Shown: positions 50,279-61,660 of the stretch, piece by piece
Numbering within the stretch: position 1 is the stretch's first letter
Layout: every line of letters begins with the position of its first letter
From: Piper betle
Lineage: Eukaryota > Streptophyta > Magnoliopsida > Piperales > Piperaceae
NCBI GenBank assembly: GCA_033002965.1
Contig: JAURVB010013332.1
Location: forward strand, 1-64,000
Direction: 5' to 3'
DNA: 64,000 nt
Position numbers and translations under genes: made by a program
Notes under the pieces: model-generated
Told to the model about the DNA's origin: nothing
Database searches by the model: none
The model's input: the letters and a program-made list of their open reading frames with translations, nothing else

Positions 50279-50490
50279 AGTTTTTGGCGGTGTTTCCGGG
50301 GAGACTGAATTTTCTAAGTTAATTTAGGATTAGAATTTTGAGAGTTTTCTTTTATCTTTAGATTTTAGTGTCTAATTTTTTTAAAAAAACTATATCATTC
50401 TTCCTTGCTATCATTTATTTGTTACCATTTGTTTATGCATCGATTAGTGCGGTCACCTTTGTTTTTTTATGATCCAGAGATTGAAAGGAT

Positions 50491-51326
50491 TTGAGAAGCT
50501 TGTGTGCTGCTGGAAGAAAAGCACAAGAACCAACAAAAGAAGAAATGCACTCAAGGAGGACTACCGGAGTTTTAGAATATTATGCACTTACTGCTTTATC
50601 TGTCCAAGTCAGTGCTTTAACTAATGAAGTTCAAATTCTTAATATACAGAGACAGGTTAAGGCTGTAGAACCAAGGTGTGAATGGTATGGACAAGGACAT
50701 TTTACAGGTGAATGTGCAACAGATCAAGTTATCAACCCCCTTCACTTTCTTTTCAGCAACAACAACAACCAGATTTGGTCCAAATGTTCAATTCCATGCA
50801 ACAAACCATGCAACAAACTATGCAACAATTTTTGTAGAATCAACAGCAACAACAACAACAGTTTATGCAACAAGTTATGGTGCAATTAAACAAGGAACCA
50901 AGTGAGCGACCCAAGGGTGTACTTCCTAGCCAACCAGAACAACCAAGGAATGATGGTCAAGAGCATTGCAAAGCTATAACAACCCAGAGTGGTATTACTT
51001 TACAGGAACCAGTTCAACCTAATGAAGTTAGGGAAAGAGATGATAAACCAAGCGACGAACGTGAACCCAATACATTGGTTAGCTTACTCGGATGCAAAGG
51101 GGATCAGTTTAGTAATTCATTACATAAATCCATAAATTCTCTTGGTGAAGAAGATATTGATGTGGATGAGATGGCTAAAGTATTAGATTCACAACCAATT
51201 TTGCCTCAACGATTCAAAGTTATGGAAACCTCAGATCTACCATTCCACAAATTACTGCCATCAATTGAAGTACCACTTATTTTAGAGCTAAAGCAACTTC
51301 CAAAACATCTCAGGTATATTTCTTAG
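50491..51326 (+). pseudogene. E4 gag remnant with broken zinc knuckle
   Basis: Gag similarity starts in the 50491-50889 frame (QVSALTNEVQIL, VKAVEPRCEWYGQGHFTGEC). The second Cys of the knuckle has become Tyr. A frame change in the Gln-codon repeat region moves reading to 50865-51326 (PSERPKGVLPSQPEQPRNDGQEHCKAITTQSG, then the RT linker LPFHKLLPSIEVP). It cannot encode a working Gag. Confidence 0.8.
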
Positions 51327-51610
51327 GGCTTGATGACACTCTTCCTATTATTATATCTTCAGAGCTAACTATATTGCAGAAAGAGAAGCTGATTAAAATA
51401 CTAAAAGATCACAAGTCAGCTATTGCTTGGACTATAGCAGACAAACATGGCATCTGGTGTGGTTGCTGGTCATTTTCTCCTGGACAGAAGTTTTTCCATA
51501 TGGTGCAATTGAAATTAAGACTGAACAAGGGGATCGATTATTTAAAGTCAATGAAGCATGGGTCAAGTGCAAATTCAGTTATTCATGATAATCATCCACC
51601 AACTAATTGA
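51290..51610 (+). pseudogene. E4 pol remnant: RT start joined to integrase C-terminus
   Basis: LIKILKDHKSAIAWTIADKHGIW is followed directly by CGCWSFSPGQKF. The integrase C-terminal phrase (FPHG.IEIK..QGD, FKVNEAWVKS) is then readable in a shifted frame. The junction is the same as in E3. Confidence 0.78.
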
Positions 51611-53043
51611 TATGAGGGAGTTCTCTTTCACTTCTTTTTATTTATTTTATTTTTGAGGACAATGCTTAGTTTAAGTTTGGGGGTGATGCTTTAATTTTAG
51701 TGCATATTGTTCATGCTTGACTCACGTTTAGATTTAGATATACATATATATATATATATATGTATAGTTTAGTGTAAAAATTTTATTATGCAATGGTATT
51801 TTAGTCTCTTGGTTCAATGATAGATACATGTGAATTAGTCTTACCTTTCTTGGGAAAACTTGATTAATTGATATGAGGGATGAACTGAGTAAAAGATTGC
51901 ATTTGAGAGTTGGTTCTCTACCTTATATTATTTTCACAATCCTTTGGTTTAGATGATTTCAATGAATGTTTTGCAATAAGGATTGTACATGATGGTCATG
52001 ACTTTTAGAATTTGTCCTAGCAACTTTCGAGGCGAAATATTTGGTTTGCCATGTTGATGGAAAATGATATAGGCATTTCTTTTGATGAGTCTGGGCCTTT
52101 CTTCAAGCCTACCTAATATGAATTATCCTCTGTACACAATTTCATGGCCTTTATTATACATATTTATTTGATTACCCTTATTTTAGCCTTGGCCTTTTTA
52201 TTGAAAATATATCTTGCTGTTTGAGTCCTAGCACCCTAGTGTTTTGAATTCATTCTAAATTCTAACAGGGATGAAACTTTGAGTAGTATAGGGGGAAGGC
52301 ATTGCGTGTTATAGAGTGGTGATTGAGTAGATTGTGTGGACTTTACTGGAACTTTGCTTTGTTTAAAAAAAGAGAAGAAAAACAAAGAAAAAAAAAGAAA
52401 AGAAAAAGATGAGGCAATGATCCTCCACCAGTAAATACAAGATGAAGCAAGAGTCTTCCACTGGTTTGAAAGAAAAGAGAAAAGAAAAAGTAGTAGGTAG
52501 TCAATGGAAAATCAAAGCAAAGTTAGTTCTTATATTGGGTCAATTCGATACTACATTTAAGGAAGTTTGTGTCATATTGCTTGGGGATTTGTTGTACATA
52601 TATGTCAGGATTTAGAAAGGATTTTTAATGCTAGGGTGCATATTAGCCTCTGATTTTTCTATCTTATTTATCCGATTTTTGGTCCCTAGCCCTTGGCCCC
52701 GTTACAACCTATAAAGACCTATTGATTCCATTGAATTGGCATTGCCTACATTAGTGGAGATGGGAGCGAAAGGTGAACATATTTAAGCATGTGCTTGATT
52801 GTAATCTCTTGGTTGCAGATGAGAATGATAAGCTAATGGATTATCTTACACACACAGAGAGAGCTTTCTTTTGGATGTGATTGATGAAAGGGAATTTCTG
52901 ATTTGATTGACATCTTGTTGTCTCTGGATAGTTTGATTAAGAATCATATGAGAACATAATGGGGACTAAGTATTTTTGTGTAGTAAAATTTTCTTTGTTA
53001 TGATATTTTGCTCGGGACGCGCAAAAGTTTAAGTTTGGGGGTG
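51611..53043 (+). other. E4 3' non-coding region between two polypurine-like tracts
   Basis: AAGTTTGGGGGTG-type tracts lie at about 51675-51688 and 53029-53043. The interval has no env-like frame. It includes an (AT)n run near 51740-51762 and an A/G-rich run near 52365-52410. Confidence 0.6.
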
Positions 53044-54198
53044 TGTTAAGTGTTTAAAATATAAAATATTTACCCATGTTTTTAATATGAGTTTGTACTT
53101 CCCGGGTATAAACATTATTAATTAAGTAATATTTTACTTTATTTTTTAGTTAATTAATATTTTATTATATATGCTTAATTTTGATGTTTTAATGCAGAAA
53201 AAGATGAATAAATTAAGCTTTGGAATTGATTGGTCATGATACTTGGCCCACCCAATGGCTACAAGTTATGGTGTTCAATGGAGTCGAACAGTTGGAAACT
53301 TGAAGGGACATTATAATTAATTAGATTACGTCGATTTGTGAACACCCTCTTCGAATTCTTGTATCTCCACTTCTATATAAAGGGGTGGTCATTTGTTGTT
53401 ATCATATCTCATCTCTTGGCTTCGGAGTGTAGTGAAAGTAGTAGTTTTAGTTTTTGTAATTCCTTTTTCTTTTATAATAAAAATTAGTTTCTTCTTTATA
53501 ATGTTTTTTATTTTTATTATGGAGTAGTCTTATATTTCGTTCTAGAGAAGAATGGAACTTAACATGATTTAATTGAATTTATTTCAAGCTCTTATTCTTT
53601 TATTCAATCGGATTGTTTGAATTATCATGTTCTTAATGCTAAGAGTAGATTGATCACCTATTTCTTAGATCATGAGGTTTAATTAGATTTCGGGAGAAAT
53701 TAATTAGATTAGTCATTGATAATTCATCATACGACGAGTCTTTTGACTTGTTTGTCGTTGTGGTCGGGAGATACACAACACCGTATGCGATTGTAAGGCA
53801 AATCTTAATGCATTATTTTGTTGATTAATCAATTATCACCGGGAGGTAGAAATTGAGGCAAAATAATAGAAGCATGAAGGAGCGGGAGCCACTATGTCAT
53901 ATAATTATCCTAGATCGACAATCCGAGGGAATAAAAGATAAGAGTAAGATTTGATGAAGATTAAATTCATGTTAAGGGAAATTCGACTCTAGAACGAGTT
54001 TTATAATTTTAACTCAGCTTTTTATTTAAGTTATTATTTAGATTTCGTTAAGTCAATTATTTCTGTTTTGTTCTTAATTTTATTTACTTTAGGTTAATTT
54101 AAGGAAATTCATCTCTCTGTGGGAACGATACTCTAATTTATCATCATACTACTTGTTTCGATCGTGTATACTTGCATGTTATTGAAAATAGTCTAACA
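53044..54198 (+). repeat. 3' LTR of E4
   Basis: It follows the polypurine tract directly and ends CTAACA. The next bases are the second target-site copy, then E1 LTR sequence ('ggtagaagctccaagc'). Confidence 0.93.
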
Positions 54199-56266
54199 AC
54201 GGACATGGTAGAAGCTCCAAGCGTGTCATTGCGCCTAGGCGGCGAACTCCTACTCCATACCTACACATCAAAACTAAATACTAACGCCCGCTAACTAAAT
54301 GATGGAATCAAACTCGCATGATCAAACACATTCACAATACAAACATCAATCATAACAATCAACAATTATAAATGTGAAAGTAATTCCAACTTATCCTATT
54401 AACATCAACCTAATTATATTTCCTAAGTTATGTTGTACTCGATTATCATGCTCAAATTTACTTTAGTTCATCAGATCATTTAACCGTCATTCCCTGTTAA
54501 TCACATCATGCACATCTACTCAATTCTAGCATGCTATGTCAACAATCATCATCAATTTTAACTAATTAAATCGAAGATAATTATACCTCACGTCATCAGC
54601 GATTTGCGACGATTAGGGTTTCGTCGCGCATCTCGGAGCTAGAATTCGACGCTCAACAGCGTCCAAAGTTGATCAGGTTCGACTGGATGAACTTCGCGGA
54701 GGATCTGCCAAATTCCTGCAAATCTGGTTTTCTAGCTGGTTTCGGCGGTTTTTTGGCAACCTCCGGCAGTTTTCCGGCGACAATCACTGGTGGCGTCTAC
54801 TAGCTGGATAGGGGAAATATTGGGTACCATTGAAACCGACTCGGCGAGCCCGACACATCCACGACGTCAATGTGGCCGGCCGAGGCGGTGGCTCGCCGAA
54901 AAATGGCTAAATCAGAGGCTGGCCATGGTGGTGTGGAGATCTGGCCGGGATGGGCGGTGCTAGCCTCCGTTCCGGTCGGGGAAGGTTGCTAGGGGGTTGA
55001 GGGTGTCAAGGCGACCACCTGATCGTGGTGGCGATGGTCGCCGGTGGCGGAATTGGCGATGCAACCGAAACGTAGCCGCGGCGCTAGGCGTGGCAATTCT
55101 GGCGTCACAATGGCTTGGTATCGACCGGGGATGGTCGGGGCGGCACAGCAACGCCATGACGGGGCTAGGCGGCGACGCCCGCTAGCAAGGCAACAACGGC
55201 GCCGGCGATTTGCGACGATTAGGGTTTCGTCACACATCTCGGAGCTCAAATTCGACACTCAACGGCGTCCGAAGTCAATCAGGTTCGACTGGATGAACTC
55301 CACAAAGGATTTGCCAAATTCCTGCAAATCTGGTTTTCAAGCGACAATCACCGGTGGCATCTACTAGCTGGATAGGGGTCATATTTGGTACCATTGGAAC
55401 CAGCTCGGCGAGCTCGACACATCCACATTGTCAACATGGTCGGCCGAGGTGGTGGCTCGCCGGAAAATGGCTAAAGCAGAGGCTGGCCGTGGTGGTGTGG
55501 AGATTTGGCTGGGATGGGCGGCGCTGGCCTCCGTTCCGGTTGGGAAATTTTGCTAGGAGGTTGAGGGTGTCGAGGCGACCACCTGATTGTGGCGGCGACA
55601 GTCGCCGGTGGCGGAATCGGCGATGTGACCGAAATGTAGCCGCGGCGATTCTGGTGTCACAGCAGCCTGGCAGTGACCGGGGCTGTTCGGGGTAGCACGG
55701 CGACGCCCGGTGGCAAGGCGACGACGGTGCCGGCGGTGGCAGCACCAAATAGTGGGGGCAGCTAGGGTTTGGAAGGGGAAAGTGTCGAGGGTGGAGGAGA
55801 AATGGCTGGGTGGCAAACTTGTAAATAAGACTTGACTCGTCTCCGGCTTAGTTAAGTATAATAACTAAGTCATATTAAATCCTAAAAAAATTCATAAAAA
55901 TCGGGGAAAATCACGTAAAATCAAACAAACACTAAAACATCGTAATGATATGCTCTAGAACTATCAACCCATCCAAACTGCTCGTAATGCGTCCTAACGC
56001 CGTAAACGACCTAAAACTAATTCTACAATTCACTATATATAAAAATAAAAAACCACTGGCATACTCTCATATATCTGATAACTCATTCTATATTACTATG
56101 TTCATGACGTTATCATTATATACTTGGGTACGCCTGACCCTCATAGCTCATACACACGACTAGTGTCGGCTTAGTTTACGTGTTCCGAAACTGACTTGAC
56201 TCGAAAATAACGGTCGAACCGACCGGTTCTGAATGTAAAACCCTGACTCGAATTGTGGGTTTTACA
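54199..56266 (-). repeat. 5' LTR of E1, piece 3
   Basis: Continues the E1 LTR from the position equal to about 35825 and ends GTGGGTTTTACA, followed by the target copy TGCCA. It holds a direct duplication of about 605 bp that is absent from the left LTR. The frames at 54960-55816 are composition artefacts. Confidence 0.92.
54600..55740. repeat. Direct duplication (about 605 bp) inside the E1 5' LTR
   Basis: The block starting 'gatttgcgacgattagggtt' occurs at 54601 and again at 55206. Both copies run through the GC-rich region. The corresponding region of the left LTR (36220-36840) is single. Confidence 0.85.
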
Positions 56267-57406
56267 TGCCATGTGCCAAGATTAGAGCTTTCCACATCAG
56301 CCCTAGCTTCCTCCCATTTATTTTTAGAGATTTTTCACGATTTTGCGGATTTCACCTTAATGCTCCAGCCACTAGAATGGTACGGTTGTGACCACCTTGC
56401 AGCTGGTTATCGGTCCGTACCACCATTGCCACGCTGCAGTCTCCACTGGAGATGGTGTTTTTGGAGTCATTTTCTGCCACTCCCGCCACCCTTTCACGCT
56501 ATTTTTTAGCACAGGTGAGTGTCTTACGATGAAGCCAACCACCTCGATAGTTTCCCCTCGCCAAGATCTTCCATTTGAGACTGACACTGACCTCAACCAA
56601 GGACGTAATTGCCCCTAGTGACTCGCACTTGGTCGACAACATTTTTGATCGTTTTTGGTAGTTTTCTAGCCAAACACCTTCAACTGTTAGCCTAGATAGC
56701 TTCCTCACTTGATGACCAATCTTTTGAGACCACCTTTGACCATCGTTGTGGCCGTGATCACCGCTGGCGACATTGCTGCACTCGGTGGCGATACCATTTC
56801 CTTCCTTGCCATTTTCTATCAAGCCACCGGTCAGGCTCTGTCAATCGCCACTGCCACCATGTTCCTTGTCGTCGGGCTGTTAATCCCGACAGGTGCTGAC
56901 CCCAGGCACGCCACCATCGGCATTTTCCAGTGACCAGCAACTATCGCCCATCTGGCCCATTTGCCTGTATTCACATCCACCTGCCTGCATTTGTGTCATC
57001 GTTCCCGCATTCGAATCTGCCTAGTCATGCCTAAGTCCACTAGTTCAAGCTTGTGTATGTGTCCAACAGTCCAGACCAGCCTAGCCGACCCAGCCTAGAA
57101 GTTTATTTAACACAGACTAATTGGACTCGGCCTAACTCGGTTTGGTTTAGCCAGTTGACCCAGTTAAATTATTTTCAAACTGTTGTTGTCCGTTCTTGCA
57201 TCATTTTTGGTAATTCGAGAACTACTATATTATTTTAAATGCATATTCACATGATTTAACATGTTTGGATGTTATGAATATTTTTATTTATTTATCATTA
57301 TTCATTTCTTATTATTCATGTATTTATTGAATGCATGTTTATATACTTATTATTCTTAATGATATATTTACTTATTAATATTGGTCTTATTTATGTTTAC
57401 TAAATT
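56267..57406. other. Right part of the repeat that received E1, then AT-rich DNA
   Basis: Continues from 34432 after removing E1 and one TGCCA copy. GC is moderate to 57110 and AT-rich after that. No open frame has a recognisable motif. It may be an old LTR of a further family. Confidence 0.4.
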
Positions 57407-57409
57407 GTG

Positions 57410-57463
<54 letters not shown>
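57407..57463. repeat. Compound microsatellite (TA)n(GA)n
   Basis: About 11 TA units are followed directly by about 16 AG units. Confidence 0.97.
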
Positions 57464-57467
<4 letters not shown>

Positions 57468-57856
57468 GGAAATATGTGCTACAACACAACTATCTTGGTT
57501 GTGCTTCAGTTTTATTCCAGCCGTTGGATTGTTTCGAACGGCTAGAAAGTTTTTTCATCCCCTCATCCGCCTTCGCTCTGCCTGCTTCCACAAGTGCCGC
57601 TGGTCCCCACCGCCATCGCCGACCTCCTCCCTGCTGATCCCCTCCGCTGCCGCACTAGTGGTCATTGCTTCACAAGCTTGCCGTCTGCTGCCCTCGCCTC
57701 CTCCATGCTAGCGTCCTCCTCGACCACTTGGACTTCGGCCTCTAGTGCAACATCGGCCTAGACCACCGCCGCCCCCTCTGCCAGTGCTTCCTCCTCCTCC
57801 TCCTCCTGATCTCCGCTTGACGATCTCTTCCCGGATGGTCTCTATGACCACTACGA

Positions 57857-58116
57857 ATGGCGATCCCAGCAATGATGGCTGCCACTGCCGGTGACACTGA
57901 GTCAAAGAAGAGCCACCGGCTGTCGGCCCACGGTCCGGCCGGAGCCCATCTGGCGGTGGTGGTCATGAGGGAGCTGAAAGAGAGGTACGTCGCACCAGCG
58001 GTGAGCCTGCGGCAGGTGGTGGAGGCGATGGTGGTGGAGATGATTGCTGGGTTGGCGTCGGAGGGCGGGAGTAAGCTTAAGATGCTCATCAGCTATGTTG
58101 ATAACCTTCTTTCTGG
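57857..58116 (+). pseudogene. Hexokinase first-exon fragment
   Basis: From about residue 32 the frame reads VMRELKERYVAPAVSLRQVVEAMVVEM, then AGLASEGGSKLKMLISYVDN and LLSG. This is the N-terminal block of plant hexokinases (LRQV.DAM.VEMHAGLASEGGSKLKMLISYVDNLP.G). It ends in CTTTCTGG|GTATAAAG, a donor at the normal exon 1 boundary of the family. The upstream part lacks the usual membrane anchor or transit peptide and is Gly/Ala/Ser-like. The His of MHAG is Ile, and the Pro of NLP is Leu. I could not find the next exon (DEKGLFYALDLGGTNFRV) downstream. It is therefore a truncated or captured fragment. A gene continuing beyond the window is unlikely, since sugar-binding exons should be close. Confidence 0.75.
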
Positions 58117-58565
58117 GTATAAAGGCTTCCTCTTTTTCTTCCTCTTTTATCTGTTGTGTGTGTTTTGTTGTTCTAGTAGTTTGGAAATGACATGGTTGTA
58201 GGGATTCATCGCATTTGCATGGCTAATGGAAGTGATTATTGGAAATATGTTCCTTCTGATTGCAAATAGCCATGATTTTTTTTTACATAATTGCAGGGAA
58301 AGGATGGATGCCTTTGATTTTTTATTGTGGATAAGGGTTAGTTCAAAAGCACAATTAGAAAATGAGAAAGTTTGCATTTATAACTATTGTGCCACTAGAA
58401 ACTAATTCAAAATATACTACTTGTAGTGCATGGTCATTTCAATGTTTTATTCATATTCCCAGTCTACATTGCAAAGCAGTGCATGTTTAAATGATGCTGT
58501 TTTTTTAGATGTTATTATTGTGAATGAACTATTGTCAACCTTTTTTTTCTTTATGCATTATATAC
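58117..58565. other. Intron-like DNA after the hexokinase exon
   Basis: T-rich sequence after the donor, with no recognisable second exon. A possible acceptor near 58296 (ttgcag) leads into a frame that does not resemble hexokinase. It is cut by the solo LTR at 58566. Confidence 0.45.
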
Positions 58566-61210
58566 TGTAACGACCCGCCATTTTTCATGATAATATTGTG
58601 GGCCTAACTGGCTAGGTGTTACTCAAAATTAAAGCAATTATGTCAAACATTATTAGAAATCATAACTTATAATAAAATCCCACAGTCTTGGACCGTTTCC
58701 CAGCAGCCACACTTATTCCTCAATTAAATAACAAAAAGGAGTCCTCATATTACTTTGCTCCATGTTCTAGTTGTCAATCATCTAATCTCGGATCTGCACA
58801 CCTGCGGAGGCAATTCCGCGTTAGTGATTACAACACTAAGTAGTATAATAGATAAAACAAACAAGTACATTCCACCATTTTCATATATTTATTTTAATAT
58901 GCGGTGGAGCGATTCCGCTATACTCCAAAACAATGCGGAGGAGGTGTCCACTGTGATCCGCACACCCCGGTCGTAGCCTTTTTATGGGGAGGCTACCACT
59001 ACCGTCTCCAGTGCCAGTGCCTCGCACACCCCGGCCGTAGCCTTTTTGTGGGGTAGCTATCACTGCACTCGGGTGATTGCTATGCCCCGTTTGTGGGGAA
59101 GCTCTCACTACCAATTCTAGTGCCAGTGCCTCGCACACCCTGGCCGTAGCCTTTTTATGGGGAGGCTATCACTGCACTCCAGTGCCAATGCCTTGCACAC
59201 CCCGACCGTAGCCTTTTTGTGGGGCGGCTATCACTGCACTCAGGTGATCGCTATGCCCCGTTTGTGGGGAAGCTCTCACTGCCAACTCTAGTGCCAGTGC
59301 CTCACACACCCTGGCCGTAGCCTTTTTATGGGGCGGCTATCACTGCACTCAGTGCCAGTGCCTCACACACCCCGGCCGTAGCCTTTTTATGGGGCGGCAA
59401 TCACTGCACTCTAGTGCGATGGAGGAATCGTTGTGCCTCACTCACCCCGGCTGTAGCCTTTTTATGGGGCGGCTATCACTACTCCAAAATCAATATCGAT
59501 GCATCACAAGATTCACACACATAACACGACCCAGTGTCGGACTGAGTCAATTCTTTAACCCCGGTTGCACTTCGTGCATGGTGGTCGAATCTGGGCTCAG
59601 GCCGACCTAGGCTACCAACAAGGAAAATACGATGTTCTACCTATTATACGTACCTGACTTGCGGGTTCGTCCGACTGTAATCCGCTAACCCTAATATGAA
59701 CGGGGCATAAAATTATACATTAGTATAATTTTACTCGCGTCGAAAATGCATGCAACTAAATATTTAATATATGCCACATTAATTAATTTATTTAATTCGA
59801 TAAGGTTCAACACTTCTTTATTTAATTAATTATGCTATCGCGTAATTTCTACGCGATTATCTTTTATTGATCCATTATTTTACTTTACGAATTTATTATA
59901 AGAATAATCATTTTACTTATCAAATATAACTTTTATATGATAAAGGTGAAGTCTCTATTAAATATTCCTCATAACCCTTCAATTTAAGTTAATTGCTTTT
60001 AATCAGCCGATTAATTAATTACTGTTTATCGTGATCGAAATTTATTAATTTCATGTAATAATTTATAAATTTATTATTTTGACCACTTAACTCATATTCC
60101 TTTAAATTAATTATTTCAATGATTTTAACACGAGTTGGTATTATTATTATGATTTTTAACTCAACCCATATCGAGTCAACCCGAAATTACAAAACTGCCA
60201 TTCTTCTTCTTCTTCTTCTTCTTCTTCCCGTCACCATTCTTCTCTTCACCCAAAACCAGCACCAAGCTCTTCTCTTTCGACCAAAATCTAGATCCTATCC
60301 TTCACCCATTGTCTCCCTTTCCTAGCAACCAAATTAGCAGCAACAATCAAAGGGCGACTGCACCACCACAACGACGAACCAGCAGCCATGGCGACCTCGA
60401 CCTGCTGCTATGGCGACTCAGACGTGGCCAGCAGCACCGCCCCACGCGTCCCCTTCTTCCCGCACAACAACCCAACGCCCAGAAGAAGAGCAACACTACC
60501 CTACAGCGTGGTATATGCAACTGGTCGTGACACAAACGCCATGGTGCTGTTGCTGCAATTCAGCAGGACGTGCTACCATCCTTGGCAATTTCAGCAGGAC
60601 GTGCTACCATTCTTGGCTGTAAATTCTATGAAATCTCACCTTTAATTACTACAACATGAGTAAGGACGTTGATGCAGCAACTGATTAGCAAAAGATTATG
60701 ACTTGTTGCTGTAATTAATCACAAACACACAAGAATTGCTGCACGGCAGCAACTTATGTTCGTGGGTGAATTCCTGGTTCTAATCCAGTTACATCCTCCC
60801 TTTTTCTTGTTGATTTCAGGTCTTAGTTTCCATGATTATCTTGTATTATAATCTTTGATCATATGTATGCATGCAAACTAAGAAGAAGAGAGGAAGAAAC
60901 TTACCAAAACAATGGGGAAGCCGGCGTTTGTCCAAGGAGCTTATGTGCATGACGCCCCCCTCCTTCTCCTTATAAAATGAAAGAAGGCCTAGGGTTTATG
61001 AAAACACACTTCGTTGCCGGGTAAATGGGTAAGTGATACGGTTCACTTTACTAGTTTAAACGGTTAAATGGTATGGTTTACTTAACCGGGTAAAAATACT
61101 TAACCGGTTAACTAATACCTTCCACTTGACCGGGTAATTGATAATTAACCGGGTAGCGGGTAAATAATTTAAATAAATTCATGGATACCAACGTTCGATC
61201 CCACCGCGTC

Positions 61211-61255
<45 letters not shown>

Positions 61256-61271
61256 TTTCCGGGTCTTTACA
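58566..61271 (-). mobile_element. Chromovirus solo LTR copy C, perfect target duplication
   Basis: It starts TGTAACGACCCGCC and ends CCGGGTCTTTACA, flanked by TATAC on both sides (58561-58565 and 61272-61276). Length is 2706 bp. It is nearly identical to copy B in reverse orientation. No primer site or polypurine tract adjoins it. It carries a terminal (AT)n run at 61214-61251 and a (CTT)n run near 60202-60227. Its short open frames recur in copies A and B only because the copies are young. Confidence 0.93.
58955..59490. repeat. LTR minisatellite, copy C
   Basis: The same unit order and orientation as the first block of copy A. Confidence 0.9.
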
Positions 61272-61660
61272 TATACATAGCCATAAAATGAAATGTTAAT
61301 AAAGGCTTCATGAAGAAAATGTAACTAGAGGCTTGTGCAAGTTATGTACTAAAGTGGTACGCCTTTGATTTTTGCTTTTGGCATGCAGGATATGGGCAAA
61401 AATTTTAGTAGGATAAATCATGAGCTTATCCTACTGTCCATTAGTTGGATAATCTTGTCTTTTTCAATGCATGATAAAGCAATTGTTGCCTTTAGTTATT
61501 GCTCATCTTTTAAAACGAATTGATCATGGGCATTTTTTTGCTTTTATTTTTATTTTTCTTTATGAAAGCATTAACTGAGTAAACTGAGGAACCTATAGCT
61601 TGACTTTTATCATTTCAGATAATGGGAATTACTTGATAGATTTGCTAAAACATTTTGCAG
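61272..61660. other. Non-coding DNA between solo LTR C and the S4 fragment
   Basis: T-rich, ending in a good acceptor (cattttgcag) at 61651-61660, so it looks like retained intron sequence. Confidence 0.5.

Larger units (their letters stand above)
49124..54198 (+). mobile_element. E4: non-autonomous Athila-type LTR retrotransposon, nested in E1
   Basis: It has two LTRs of 1155 bp each (49124-50278 and 53044-54198), TGTTAAG...CTAACA. A tRNA-Asp-like primer site (TGGCGGTGTTTCCGGGGA) follows the left LTR, and a polypurine tract (AAGTTTGGGGGTG) precedes the right LTR. Flanks are ACAGA and ACGGA (one change). The LTRs differ at few positions, so it is younger than E3. The interior matches E3 in reverse orientation, including the same gap in pol. 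Confidence 0.93.
34433..56266 (-). mobile_element. E1: large LTR retrotransposon (non-coding interior), host to nested insertions
   Basis: Its outer ends are flanked by TGCCA on both sides (34428-34432 and 56267-56271), which shows that one insertion spans 21.8 kb. The left LTR (3' LTR in its own direction) is 34433-37359. The interior is 37360-40933, with a polypurine tract and an iMet primer site at the expected ends. The right LTR is in three pieces (40934-41167, 48374-49123, 54199-56266), separated by later insertions. The interior is 3.57 kb with no significant open frame, so it fits a LARD-type non-autonomous element that relies on enzymes from another Gypsy element. Confidence 0.93.

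Noticed and set aside
58290..58330. Second hexokinase exon after a ttgcag acceptor
   Set aside because: The reading frame does not give the expected DEKGLFYALDLGGTNF block and soon meets a stop.
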